Below, piece after piece: positions 27,578 to 36,375 of a stretch of DNA of 64,000 nucleotides; position 1 is the stretch's first letter; the number at the start of each line of letters is the position of its first letter. The translations under genes and the position numbers were made by a program. The DNA is taken from contig NZ_CP048836.1 of the NCBI RefSeq assembly GCF_010983895.1, positions 3,720,001-3,784,000 on the forward strand, written 5' to 3'. Source of the DNA: Nitrogeniibacter mangrovi. GTDB lineage: Bacteria; Pseudomonadota; Gammaproteobacteria; Burkholderiales; Rhodocyclaceae. The notes beneath the pieces were generated by a model. That model was given only the letters and a program-made list of their open reading frames with translations. It searched no databases and was not told where the DNA came from.

Positions 27578-28009
27578 TCACCCCGATCCGCTCAGGTAAA
27601 AGGCCCCGACCGCCTTGCCGATGACGCGCTCACCGACGCTCGCCAGCGCTTCGGCCACCGCCAGGCGGCCGCCCATGCGCAGGATCGACACCTCGAGGCT
27701 GACGCGATCGCCCGCCAGTGCCGGCTCGCAGTAGTGGATGTCCAGCTGGGTGGTGACGACGCGGCACGGGCCCCGCCCGCGGCGGCTGGCCTGGCGATAC
27801 ACGCGCTCGCCCAGTGCGCTGTCCAGCGCGCAGGCGAGCACCCCGCCGTGCAGGGTGCCGCCGCCATTGAGATGGCGCTCGGTCACCTCGAAGAACACGG
27901 GTTGCGTGCCGTCGTCGCCCCCGCCTTCGATGCGCACCATGGGATTGCTCGACAGATGGCGAAAATCGCTGTCAATGCCGTTCTCCGGGCTGGTTTCACG
28001 CGGCGTCAT
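27578..28009 (-). CDS. PaaI-like hotdog-fold thioesterase
   Basis: 143 residues of the hotdog superfamily. GGGTLHGGVLACALDSALG at about 50-68 is the central HGG helix motif of PaaI/YigI-type acyl-CoA thioesterases, and VVTTQLDIHYCEPALAGDRVSLEVSILRMGGRLAVAEA forms the conserved strands. The expected reaction is hydrolysis of an acyl- or aryl-CoA. The ATG at 28009 is preceded by GAGGAAGC; the frame is open further upstream but that part overlaps the next gene. It lies between the FUSC gene and a CmcJ/NvfI-like gene on the same strand, so co-transcription is possible. Confidence 0.85.
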   Translation of the reverse strand: MTPRETSPENGIDSDFRHLSSNPMVRIEGGGDDGTQPVFFEVTERHLNGGGTLHGGVLACALDSALGERVYRQASRRGRGPCRVVTTQLDIHYCEPALAGDRVSLEVSILRMGGRLAVAEALASVGERVIGKAVGAFYLSGSG

Positions 28010-28125
28010 TGATGCTTCCTCCGTGTTTTCGGGTGCCGCATGCGGCAAGGGGTTCTGGAAACAGGTGTCGTCGCGGAACGAATCTGCTGGCCACGGCACC
28101 CGCGATGCCGGGCATTCGTCCGTGC

Positions 28126-28959
28126 TCACGGCGTGCGCCAGTGCCGAAGGCGGACCACGCAGCGCGACTCGATGCTTCGCCGCCGGGCCTCCGGTGAGGG
28201 ATCGGTGGCGACGGCGCAGTGAAAGACGGCCGAATCTTCCTCGTGGGCCGAATCGAAGCTCACGAAGACCAGGGTCTCGGTCGCCCGCATTCGCGGGAAG
28301 CAGCCCCAGCGATGATGATCCGCGCCCCGCAACAGCTGAAACTCGCCGGTGCGATCGGCGTAGCGCAGCTCGCAGCGCACCCGGTCGGCGGCACGCACCG
28401 AGGCGCGCTCACACAGCGCGAGCGGAAAGGCGCTGACCGGGTCGTCGGCGGAGCGCCACAGGTTCAGGATCAGGAAGCGGTCTTGCGCGGCCGCGCCGGG
28501 AAACGCCGTGTGGATCACCCGCCAGGCCGATGCCGGCGAGTAATCGGCATGCGCATAAGCGACCGCCCCCGGACGCGACCGGCCGAGCTCGCGCCCGATC
28601 CCGCCGGCGCCGGCCTGGCCGTGCTGCTCCCGCGCCTGGTGGTCGAAGACCCGAATGTCTCCCGCCAGGCAACGCCCCACCAGGGCGATGATCTCGGCGT
28701 CGTAGCTCGCCGTATCGCGCGGGACGTCGGCATCGAAGCGCACCGGCGGGCACCCCTCGACCAGGACGTAGCCGTCGGCCGCCAGTCTGGCGCGGCTCGC
28801 CGAGCGGCGCAGATCACCGAGTGGAACGGGGCGGTCGGCAAAGACCGCATTGCTCCAGGGCTGCTTGCCCGCGGGCGGCACCATGGACTGATACGCGGGT
28901 CCGTCCGCGCTGACGAAGCTGCGGACATCGACCCACATGGATGCGGATATCGCTTGCAT
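28126..28959 (-). CDS. CmcJ/NvfI-family oxidoreductase
   Basis: About 277 residues. It has the conserved motifs of the CmcJ/NvfI (GA4 desaturase-like, 2-oxoglutarate/Fe-type) family: VAYAHADYSP near residue 135, RFLILNLWR, PLALCE, CELRYADRTGEFQLL, HHRWGCFPRM, ETLVFVSFDSAHE and a C-terminal RRSIESRCVV. Known members act on cephems and fungal meroterpenoids, while most bacterial members have no assigned substrate. There is no biosynthetic cluster around it. The start at 28959 has AGGATGAGA upstream; 28974 is an alternative. Confidence 0.75.
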   Translation of the reverse strand: MQAISASMWVDVRSFVSADGPAYQSMVPPAGKQPWSNAVFADRPVPLGDLRRSASRARLAADGYVLVEGCPPVRFDADVPRDTASYDAEIIALVGRCLAGDIRVFDHQAREQHGQAGAGGIGRELGRSRPGAVAYAHADYSPASAWRVIHTAFPGAAAQDRFLILNLWRSADDPVSAFPLALCERASVRAADRVRCELRYADRTGEFQLLRGADHHRWGCFPRMRATETLVFVSFDSAHEEDSAVFHCAVATDPSPEARRRSIESRCVVRLRHWRTP

Positions 28960-28987
28960 TATTCTCATCCTCATGACACACGCTCAC

Positions 28988-29044
28988 TGGCGCGAAGATC
29001 GCGCCAAGAGCTCTTATTCTTTTGATGTATCGCAAGCCGATCAA
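28988..29044 (-). promoter_or_regulatory. Candidate promoter and leader hairpin for the CmcJ/NvfI-like gene
   Basis: On the minus strand a -35-like TTGATC (29039-29044) and a -10-like AAGAAT (29016-29021) are spaced by 17 bp. This sits in an AT-rich patch that stands out from the GC-rich surroundings. Downstream, TGGCGCGA-TCT-TCGCGCCA (28988-29006) forms a perfect 8-bp stem in the 5' leader. Both hexamers deviate from consensus. Confidence 0.4.
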
Positions 29045-29135
29045 ACGGAATGTTTGCATCGAATGGATGAGAAATACGCATTCATGTCACCGGCCAGGGT
29101 GACGCTGCGGACGCCGGCGGCGTCCCGGAGGCGGG

Positions 29136-31451
29136 TCAGTGTCCGGCCCGGGCAACGGGGCGGGTCACGGCGCGGCTCGCGGGCAGGAACACGAGGGTGA
29201 AGCAGGCGCCGCCGTCGGGATTGTTGCTGGCGAGCAGTTCGCCGTGGTGCAGGTGCATGAAGCCCTGTGCGATGGAGAGCCCCAGGCCGCTACCGCCCGC
29301 GCCGGTGCGGGTGGCGCTCGACTGGGTGAAGCGCCAGAAGATGCTTTCCAGTTCGTCCGGCGGGATGCCGGGCCCCTGGTCGCGCACCTCCAGCGTCAGT
29401 TCCTCGCCCGGCGCGCCCAGCCGACTGCCGGTCGTTTCCCGAATCTGGAGGGTGATCGTCGAGCCGGGCGGAGAGAACTTGATCGCGTTGCCCAGCACAT
29501 TGACCAGCACCTGGTGGATACGTTGGGCGTCGCACAGGGTGTCCGCAGGCCCGGGACTGTCGGCCCACGCGACCCGAATGCCGCGATCCGCCAGCAGGCC
29601 GCTCATTTCCTCGACGACCCGCTCGGTCAGGTGACGCAGGTCGGTGGTCTGCGCGAACAGCGCGATCTCGCCGGACTCCAGACGCGACAGATCGAGCAGG
29701 TCATCGACGAGCCGCGACAGGCGCTCGGCGCTGTCGCCGATGTTGGAAAAGTACACGGGGATCTTGTCGAAGTCCTGTTTCGCGCTCCTGCGGCTTCCCA
29801 TGCGCGCATACGCGAGAATCGCATGCAGCGGCGTGCGCAGCTCGTGGGACATCTGGGCCAGAAATTCATTCTTGGCCTGGTTGGCATGCTCCGCGGCCAG
29901 TTTTGCGGTGACCAGTTCGCTGGTGCGCTGGACCACCTTCGCCTCCAGGTGGCGATGGTGTTGTTCGAGTTCCTGCTCGAGCTGGTGCTCGGCGGTGATG
30001 TCGTGGCCGATCGACAGCAGACCGGTCGCCCGGTCCGCGCCGTCGCGGATGACCCGATTCGACCAGCGCACCCAGATGCGTCGGCCATCCCGGGTGATGT
30101 TCTCGTTCTCGTTTTCTCCGTAGTGCTCCGGCGCCTCGAGCAGCCCCTCGATCATGGCGGACAGATCCCGCCGGGTGCCGGATTCCACTTCCGGCACGAT
30201 GGTGCCGACGACGCCCCGGTTCAGCACGTCGTCGGCCCGATATCCGAACACCTTCTCGGCCACTTCGTTGAAATAGATGATGGTGCCCTGCATATCCATG
30301 CGGATGATGATGGCGTTGGCGTTCTCCACCAGCTCGCGATATTTCGCCTCGCTGGCGTTCAACGCCCGCTCCGCCTGCTTGCGCTCGGCCACCTCGCGAT
30401 GCAGCCGCTGGTTGATGCGCTGCATCCGCGCCAGCACGGCCCAGGACAGCACCAGCGCGAGGGTGGTGCCAAAGGCCACCCAGATCAGCCAGCTCGGGAC
30501 GGGCTTGGGATTGGGGTCGTAGAGGAACCCGTCGAGGTCGAAATCGGCGGCGATCTTGCCCTGGCTGGCATAGACGCTCACCACGTGGCGCCAGCGCCCG
30601 CGGCTCATGTAACCGGGCTCGACGATGTCCGGGCGGGTCAGCTCGCGGATCTTCTCCGCCTCGAACAACAGGTGCGCCCGGGTTTTGTGCTGGGTGTTGT
30701 AGCGGGCAATGATCAGCTCGGCAATGTCGCCCGGATGATCGAGCGCATAGACCATGCCCTTGAGCGTGGCCTCGCGAAAGGCGCGGACCACCTCGGGTCG
30801 CGCCTTGAGCATCGCCTCGCTGGAAAACAGCATGTTGCCGAACAGATCGATGCCCGCGGAACGCGCCGTCAGCAGCAGATAGTCGTGCGCCCGTGCCTGA
30901 ACGAGGAAGGGCTCGTTGGACACATAGACGGCCTTGGCGGCGATCTGGCCCCGGTCGAGGGAATCGAGGGTCCAGTCGGGCTGGTCGACCAACCGGATCT
31001 GGTCCTTCTTGATGCCCGACGCGAGCAGATAGGCCTCGATTTCGTCCCGGCTGTGCGGGTCCACCGCGACGGGGCGCCCGGCGAGATCGCTGACGCTGTC
31101 GATCCGGGCCGTTCGCCGCGCCAGCAGCGCGATTGGCGAGTGTTGCATCAAGGTCGCCAGAACCACCACCGGCGCCCCCTGGGCGCGCTCGACCACCAGG
31201 GACGAAGTGCCGACACCGAAATCGGCCCGCCCCTGGGTGACTTCGCGGACCGCATCGATGCCGGGGCCACCTTCCTTGATGGTGACCGACAGCCCCGCGT
31301 CCCGGTAGTAGCCCATGGCCTGCGCCGCGTAGAAGGCGGCAAACTCGAACTGGTGCTTCCAGATCAACTGGACGGAAACCGCCTCGCGGGCCAGCGCATT
31401 CGACCCGAGGCATCCGAACAGCACGCACAGCAGGAGACGCACGACTCGCAT
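29136..31451 (-). CDS. Hybrid NMT1/THI5-like periplasmic binding - PAS - histidine kinase
   Basis: 771 residues. A signal sequence (MRVVRLLLCVLFGCLGSNALA) leads into a complete NMT1/THI5-like substrate-binding domain, about 25-310 (VQLIWKHQFEFAAFYAAQAMGYYRDAG, GGPGIDAVREVTQGRADFGVG). Next come a TM helix at 320-341, a PAS domain at about 370-490 with a PAC motif, a coiled region, HisKA with His536 (AQMSHELRTPLH), and a HATPase (NVLGNAIKFSPPG, DQGPGIP, GGSGLGLSIA). The binding domain is normally an ABC-transporter subunit for pyrimidines or sulfonates; here it is the fused input of a kinase. No cognate response regulator is adjacent. Confidence 0.88.
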   Translation of the reverse strand: MRVVRLLLCVLFGCLGSNALAREAVSVQLIWKHQFEFAAFYAAQAMGYYRDAGLSVTIKEGGPGIDAVREVTQGRADFGVGTSSLVVERAQGAPVVVLATLMQHSPIALLARRTARIDSVSDLAGRPVAVDPHSRDEIEAYLLASGIKKDQIRLVDQPDWTLDSLDRGQIAAKAVYVSNEPFLVQARAHDYLLLTARSAGIDLFGNMLFSSEAMLKARPEVVRAFREATLKGMVYALDHPGDIAELIIARYNTQHKTRAHLLFEAEKIRELTRPDIVEPGYMSRGRWRHVVSVYASQGKIAADFDLDGFLYDPNPKPVPSWLIWVAFGTTLALVLSWAVLARMQRINQRLHREVAERKQAERALNASEAKYRELVENANAIIIRMDMQGTIIYFNEVAEKVFGYRADDVLNRGVVGTIVPEVESGTRRDLSAMIEGLLEAPEHYGENENENITRDGRRIWVRWSNRVIRDGADRATGLLSIGHDITAEHQLEQELEQHHRHLEAKVVQRTSELVTAKLAAEHANQAKNEFLAQMSHELRTPLHAILAYARMGSRRSAKQDFDKIPVYFSNIGDSAERLSRLVDDLLDLSRLESGEIALFAQTTDLRHLTERVVEEMSGLLADRGIRVAWADSPGPADTLCDAQRIHQVLVNVLGNAIKFSPPGSTITLQIRETTGSRLGAPGEELTLEVRDQGPGIPPDELESIFWRFTQSSATRTGAGGSGLGLSIAQGFMHLHHGELLASNNPDGGACFTLVFLPASRAVTRPVARAGH

Positions 31452-31664
31452 GCGCCCCCCCGAATGCCCGCATGGCGTCGAAGCGGATGCCAGCGGTGTG
31501 CCGGCGACCGTCGAGCGCATGCCGCATGCGTGTCTTGTCCGTTGATTCATGGTGTTTTTTTACGGCAGGAGGCCGATCCATCCTGAGTGGAATTTCCGAC
31601 ACGCCAAAACCCATGACCATGGCAATCGGCGCAGGCACGGCCGCTCGACGCCGGAGCACCGACC

Positions 31665-32132
31665 CTAAGGCTCCACCGGCAGGCAGCTCGTCTCCTTGAC
31701 CTCTTCCATCACCACCGCGCTGCGCGATTCGGCCGCTGCCGGCAGCTTGAGCAGGATCTTGCCGAGCAGGCGGCGGTATTCGCCCATGCGCCCGATGCGG
31801 GCCTTGATGAGGTAGTCGAACTCACCGGACACCAGGTGGCATTCGAGCACCTCGGGGATGAACATCATCTCCCGGCGCACCTGGTCGAAGGCCTCTTCGG
31901 ACTTGGTGGCCAGCTTGATCTCGACGAACACCAGCAGGGCGCGGTCCAGCGCCGCCGGGGCCACATGGGCGTGGTAGCCGGTGATCACCCCTTCGCGTTC
32001 CAGGCGGCGCACGCGCTCGGTACACGGGGTGGCGGACAGGCCGATCTGCTCGGCCAGTTCGGTCATGGTCATGCGGCCGTCGCGCTGCAACAGCGCGAGG
32101 ATCTTGCGGTCAATACGATCGAGGTCGCGCAT
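31665..32132 (-). CDS. Lrp/AsnC-family transcriptional regulator
   Basis: 155 residues. The N-terminal HTH ([48 protein letters not shown], about 6-53) and the C-terminal RAM ligand-binding domain ([31 protein letters not shown]) are both intact. The [12 protein letters not shown] recognition helix is close to that of Lrp. It is divergent from dadA-dadX, so it probably controls D-alanine/L-alanine catabolism, as Lrp-type regulators do elsewhere. The intergenic region carries a palindrome matching this role. Confidence 0.93.
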   Translation of the reverse strand: MRDLDRIDRKILALLQRDGRMTMTELAEQIGLSATPCTERVRRLEREGVITGYHAHVAPAALDRALLVFVEIKLATKSEEAFDQVRREMMFIPEVLECHLVSGEFDYLIKARIGRMGEYRRLLGKILLKLPAAAESRSAVVMEEVKETSCLPVEP

Positions 32133-32199
32133 TTCACTCCTCCCCCCGGTCGCGCCCGGGGAAAACCCCGGCCGCGGTCCGGCCGAGAGGGTCGAATTT

Positions 32200-32223
32200 G
32201 GTGAATTTCACTTCGTATTCACC
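32200..32223. promoter_or_regulatory. Candidate Lrp operator between lrp-like gene and dadA
   Basis: The 11-bp palindrome GTGAA-T-TTCAC lies at 32201-32211. A wider dyad GGTGAA-N12-TTCACC spans 32200-32223. This AT-richer segment sits between the divergent starts (32132 and 32263), fitting a site for the Lrp-family regulator that controls dadAX and itself. Confidence 0.5.
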
Positions 32224-32262
32224 CATAGGATAGCGAAACCACCAACGATTCGGAGATCAACC

Positions 32263-33573
32263 ATGGATGTCCTCGTGCTCGGCAGTGGCGTGATCGGCAC
32301 TACCACCGCCTACTACCTGGCCCGCCAGGGCGCCCGCGTCACCGTCATCGACCGCCAGGACGGGCCGGCGCAGGAGACCAGCTTCGCCAACGCGGGGCAG
32401 ATCTCGCCGGGCTACACCGCGCCATGGGCGGCGCCGGGCATCCCGCTCAAGGCGCTCAAGTGGCTGTTTCAGCGCCACGCGCCGCTGGCGATCCGGCCCG
32501 ACGGCAGCGGCTTCCAGCTCGCCTGGCTGATGGCGATGCTGCGCGAATGCACGGCGGCGCGCTACACGATCAACAAGTCCCGCATGATGCGCCTGGCCGA
32601 TTACAGCCAGCAGTGCCTGCATGCCCTGTGCGCGGAGATCCGCCTCGACTACGAAGGCCGCGCGCTGGGCACCACCCAGGTGTTCCGCCACCGCGCCCAG
32701 CTGGAGGCGGCGCGGCGCGACATGGCGGTGCTCGCGCAGTTCGGCGTCCCCCACGAGCTGCTCGATGCCGACGCCGTGTGCGCGGCCGAGCCGGCGCTGG
32801 CGCGGGTCGCGCACCGGTTCGTGGGCGCGTTGCGCCTGCCGCGTGACGAGACCGGCGACTGCCACCTGTTCACCCGCGCCCTGGCGGCCCAAGCCGCCGC
32901 GCTGGGGGTGCAGTTCCGCTTCGGCGAACGGATCGACGCGCTGATCGGCGACGGCCACCGGATCACCGGGGTGCGCGTGGGCGATACGGTGCTCGGCGCC
33001 GAGCGCTACGTGCTCGCCCTGGGCAGCGACAGCCGTGCCCTGCTGCGCCCCCTGGGGCTGCGCCTGCCGGTCTATCCGGTGAAGGGCTACTCGCTCACCC
33101 TGCCGCTCGCCGACCCCGACGCCGCACCGCGCTCGACGGTGATGGACGAAACCTACAAGGTGGCGCTGACCCGCTTCGACAACCGCCTGCGGGTCGGCGG
33201 CATGGCCGAGCTGGCGGGCTTCGACCTGCGCCTGTTGCCGCGCCGGCGACGCACCCTCGAGAAGGTGGTGCGCGAGCTGTTCCCCGACGCGGCGGACCTG
33301 GCGCGCGGCGAGTTCTGGACCGGGCTGCGGCCCATGACACCCGACGGCACGCCCGTCGTCGGGCGCACGCCGCTGCGTAACCTGTTCCTCAACACCGGCC
33401 ACGGCACGCTGGGCTGGACGATGGCCTGCGGATCGGGCAAGCTCGTGGCCGATCTGGTCACCGGGCACGCGCCCGGGATCCGCACCGACGGGCTGGGCCT
33501 CGAGCGCTACGACACCGCGTCGTCCCACGGCCTCGCCCATCGTCTCGGCACCCTCCACCGGAGTTCCCATTGA
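32263..33573 (+). CDS. dadA: D-amino acid dehydrogenase
   Basis: 436 residues. The FAD-binding Rossmann motif [21 protein letters not shown] is at the N-terminus, followed by the DadA-type [28 protein letters not shown]. The C-terminus has [17 protein letters not shown] and [19 protein letters not shown]. The enzyme oxidatively deaminates D-alanine and other D-amino acids to 2-oxoacids and passes electrons to the respiratory chain at the inner membrane. A CGGAG site precedes ATG 32263. It overlaps the racemase gene as TTGA. The pair converts L-alanine to D-alanine and then to pyruvate. Confidence 0.96.
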   Translation: MDVLVLGSGVIGTTTAYYLARQGARVTVIDRQDGPAQETSFANAGQISPGYTAPWAAPGIPLKALKWLFQRHAPLAIRPDGSGFQLAWLMAMLRECTAARYTINKSRMMRLADYSQQCLHALCAEIRLDYEGRALGTTQVFRHRAQLEAARRDMAVLAQFGVPHELLDADAVCAAEPALARVAHRFVGALRLPRDETGDCHLFTRALAAQAAALGVQFRFGERIDALIGDGHRITGVRVGDTVLGAERYVLALGSDSRALLRPLGLRLPVYPVKGYSLTLPLADPDAAPRSTVMDETYKVALTRFDNRLRVGGMAELAGFDLRLLPRRRRTLEKVVRELFPDAADLARGEFWTGLRPMTPDGTPVVGRTPLRNLFLNTGHGTLGWTMACGSGKLVADLVTGHAPGIRTDGLGLERYDTASSHGLAHRLGTLHRSSH

Positions 33574-34646
33574 GCCGCCCGGCCTTCGCCCATGTCGATC
33601 TGAACGCCCTGAGACACAACTACCAGCTGGCGCGCAGCCGCCACGGCGGGCGCGCCCTGGCGGTAATCAAGGCCAACGCCTACGGCCATGGCGCCGTGCC
33701 CTGCGCGCGCGCGCTGGCCCCCGAGGCGGACGGCTTCGCGGTGGCGGTGGTCGAAGAGGCGGTGGCCCTGCGCGAGGCGGGCATCGGCGGCCCCATCCTG
33801 GTGCTGGAAGGCGCCTTCGGCGCCGACGACCTGGCCCGTGCCGAGGCCTTCGACCTGTGGCTGGTGGTGCACCACCGCGACCAGGTGTTCCTGTTCGAGC
33901 AGCATCCGCCGACGCGCCCGGTGCCGGTGTGGTTGAAGATGGACAGCGGCATGCACCGGGCCGGCTTCGCGCCCGGGCACTTCGCCGCGGCGCACGAGAA
34001 GCTCGCCAGCCTGCCCGGCGTGGGCGAGATCACGCTGATGACCCATTTCGCCCGCGCCGACGAGCCCGACGAGCTCGCCACGGCGCGCCAGGTCAGGACC
34101 TTCGACGACGCCACGGCGCAGCTGCCGGGCGCGCGCAGCCTGTGCAATTCCGGCGGCATCCTGGGCTGGCCACGGGCGCATCGCGACTGGTCGCGCCCAG
34201 GCATCATGCTCTACGGGGCCGATCCGATGCCTGCCGAGGGCCACGGGCTCGAGCCGGTGATGACCCTGGGCAGCGCCATCATCGGCGTACGCGAGCTGCC
34301 CGCGGGCGAGGCGATCGGCTACGGCGGCCGCTTCGTCACCGAACGGCCCACGCGCATCGGCCTGGTGGCCATGGGCTACGCCGACGGCTACCCGCGCACG
34401 GCGCCCGACGGCACGCCGGTGGCCGTGGACGGCGCCCTGACGCGCCTCATCGGCCGGGTGTCGATGGACATGCTGATGGTGGACCTGACCGAGCTGCCGG
34501 CGGCGGGCATGGGCGCGCCGGTGGAGCTGTGGGGGCGCACGGTGCCGGTCAACACGGTCGCCCGCGCCGCGGGCACCATCGCCTACGAGCTGCTGTGCAA
34601 CGTCAAGCGGGTGGGCTTCCGCCACGCAGACGGGCCGCCCGCCTGA
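33570..34646 (+). CDS. dadX: Catabolic alanine racemase
   Basis: 358 residues of the PLP-dependent alanine racemase family. The PLP-binding lysine is Lys34 ([11 protein letters not shown]). The opposing catalytic tyrosine is Tyr251 (AIGYGGRF). The [14 protein letters not shown] segment is also conserved. It starts with an unusual TTG at 33570 that overlaps the dadA stop as TTGA, with ACCGGAG upstream; the N-terminus [17 protein letters not shown] fits this start. Position after dadA marks it as the catabolic DadX rather than the biosynthetic Alr, but function cannot be told from sequence alone. Confidence 0.94.
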   Translation: MSRPAFAHVDLNALRHNYQLARSRHGGRALAVIKANAYGHGAVPCARALAPEADGFAVAVVEEAVALREAGIGGPILVLEGAFGADDLARAEAFDLWLVVHHRDQVFLFEQHPPTRPVPVWLKMDSGMHRAGFAPGHFAAAHEKLASLPGVGEITLMTHFARADEPDELATARQVRTFDDATAQLPGARSLCNSGGILGWPRAHRDWSRPGIMLYGADPMPAEGHGLEPVMTLGSAIIGVRELPAGEAIGYGGRFVTERPTRIGLVAMGYADGYPRTAPDGTPVAVDGALTRLIGRVSMDMLMVDLTELPAAGMGAPVELWGRTVPVNTVARAAGTIAYELLCNVKRVGFRHADGPPA

Positions 34647-34668
34647 CCGCCCCCCTATCGGGGCGCGT

Positions 34669-35040
34669 TCAGTCGCCCGCGCCGGCGTCCTTCGATGCGT
34701 CCGGGCGGACCGCCGCGCGGGAGGTTTCGGCGCCCAGCTCGTCGGCCATGTAGCGCAGCAGATGGGTGCGGCCGCGATGGGTGCTGACCCCGACCCAGAG
34801 CAGCACCGCCACGCTGCACACCAGCACGATCGGCAGCGCGGGGGGATGGATCACGGCCGCCAGCACGATGGAGAGCATCACCAGCCACACCATCACGATG
34901 GCATTGCGGCGGATGTTGACCAGGCAGCGCTCGGCCGCGTCGAGCGAGTCGACGCCCGCCTCGCGCAGGGCCTGTGCCACCGCGGCGTAATCGCGCGCCT
35001 GCTTGGCGGCCTGGCGGCCGAAGGGATCGTTCAGGGACAT
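34669..35040 (-). CDS. Small membrane protein of unknown function
   Basis: 123 residues. An N-terminal soluble helix (DPFGRQAAKQARDYAAVAQALREAG) is followed by two adjacent hydrophobic helices (IRRNAIVMVWLVMLSIVLAAVIH and PALPIVLVCSVAVLLWVGV) and a charged tail. No family recognised. The start at MSLNDPFG is favoured over an in-frame ATG 16 codons upstream because of hydropathy. It is convergent with dadX. Confidence 0.6.
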   Translation of the reverse strand: MSLNDPFGRQAAKQARDYAAVAQALREAGVDSLDAAERCLVNIRRNAIVMVWLVMLSIVLAAVIHPPALPIVLVCSVAVLLWVGVSTHRGRTHLLRYMADELGAETSRAAVRPDASKDAGAGD

Positions 35041-35207
35041 GGGAATGCACCACAGTGAATCGGACGGCTTGCGGCCGGCAGGACGCATGATACGCTGTCC
35101 GGGCCGCCTCGCGGACGCCGCGCCCGGCCGCTATATTGAAAGCGCGGAGCGTCGCTTGCCCGCGCACACGCGATGACTGGAATCCGGAACCCTGTGGAGA
35201 CAAGGCC

Positions 35208-35681
35208 ATGACCTCAGCCCAATTCAAACAGTTCGCCCCCACCGGCGACTTGTCGGTGGAAGAGAGCACCACCCTGCACGCCAGCCCCGCCGACGTGTGG
35301 GCGATGATCGGCACCTTCGCCGACCTGGACTGGCATCCGGCCATCATCCGCACCGAGATCGTCGAAGGCCTGCCCGGCTCGATCGGCGCGATCCGCCAGC
35401 TCACCACCGGCGACGGCGCGGTCATCAACGAGGAGCTGCTGTGGCAGAACGACGCCGGCCACATGCTCATCTACCGCATCGTCGAGTCGCCCCTGCCGGT
35501 GGACAACTACGTCTCCGAGATGGAGCTGACGCCCGACGGCGACTACTGCCGCTTCACCTGGCGCAGCCGCTTCGACGCCAAGGAAGGCGTCAGCGACGGC
35601 GAGGCGCTCGACGTGATCTCCGGCATCTACCGCGCCGGCATCGAGACCCTGCTGAACAAGTTCGGCGGTACCCGCCACTGA
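35208..35681 (+). CDS. SRPBCC-fold protein, cytoplasmic copy
   Basis: 157 residues with no signal peptide. The START/SRPBCC pattern includes STTLHASPADVWAMIGTFADLDWHPAI, then GAIRQLTTGDGAVINEELL, IVESPLPVDNYVSEMEL and the long C-terminal helix ALDVISGIYRAGIETLLNKF. The family (MxaD, polyketide-cyclase/dehydrase-like) has a hydrophobic ligand cavity. The next gene is a close paralogue with a signal peptide. A GGAGACAAGG region precedes the ATG. The ligand is unknown. Confidence 0.82.
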   Translation: MTSAQFKQFAPTGDLSVEESTTLHASPADVWAMIGTFADLDWHPAIIRTEIVEGLPGSIGAIRQLTTGDGAVINEELLWQNDAGHMLIYRIVESPLPVDNYVSEMELTPDGDYCRFTWRSRFDAKEGVSDGEALDVISGIYRAGIETLLNKFGGTRH

Positions 35682-35841
35682 CGCCGGCCGGGGATGCGAC
35701 CGGGCATTTTGCCCGGCTTTGGACAGGTGCTACGCCCACGCCAGAGGCGGGCGGGCACGGCACCATGCCAAGGGTCTGCTCGGTTCGTGCGTGCGCGCCC
35801 GGACCCGGACACCCCAATCACAAGATCCCTGGAGACATCAC

Positions 35842-36354
35842 ATGACCTTCTCGCGTATCGCAAAAGCCGGTGCCGCCCTCGCCTGTGCGGGCTTCGCCCT
35901 CGGCGCCAGCGCCGCCGGCACCCTGTCGGTGGATGCATCGACCCTGCTCAAGGCCCCGCCGGCCGCCGTCTGGCACACGGTGGGCAACTTCGGCGACCTG
36001 AACTGGCATCCCGTCATCGCCAGCACCGAGATCATCAAGGGCAAGGCCGGCCACGCGGGCGCGACCCGCAAGCTGACCACCCAGGACGGCGCCGTCATCG
36101 TCGAGGAAGAGCTGTCGCAGGACAACGCCCACCGCAAGTACGCCTACCGCATCGTCGAGTCGCCCCTGCCGGTGACCGACTACGTCTCCGAACTGGAGGT
36201 GACCCCGGAAGGCAAGGGCAGCCGGGTGAGCTGGCGCAGCCACTTCAAGGCCAAGGAGGGCGTGAGCGATGCCGATGCGCATGACGCCATCGCCGGCATC
36301 TACAGCGCCGGTTTCGAGGCGCTGCAAAAGCAGTTCGCCCCTGCCGGACATTGA
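35842..36354 (+). CDS. SRPBCC-fold protein, exported paralogue (MxaD-like)
   Basis: 170 residues with a clear Sec signal peptide (MTFSRIAKAGAALACAGFALGASA). The mature part aligns through its length with the preceding 157-residue protein: WHTVGNFGDLNWHPVIASTEI, GATRKLTTQDGAVIVEEEL, IVESPLPVTDYVSELEV, AIAGIYSAGFEALQKQF. MxaD of methanol oxidisers is a periplasmic protein of this type. The kinase/regulator pair that follows resembles MoxY/MoxX, so a link to periplasmic alcohol oxidation is possible, but no dehydrogenase gene is in the window. Confidence 0.82.
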   Translation: MTFSRIAKAGAALACAGFALGASAAGTLSVDASTLLKAPPAAVWHTVGNFGDLNWHPVIASTEIIKGKAGHAGATRKLTTQDGAVIVEEELSQDNAHRKYAYRIVESPLPVTDYVSELEVTPEGKGSRVSWRSHFKAKEGVSDADAHDAIAGIYSAGFEALQKQFAPAGH

Positions 36355-36375
36355 TCCATTGCACCAGGGCGCGGC

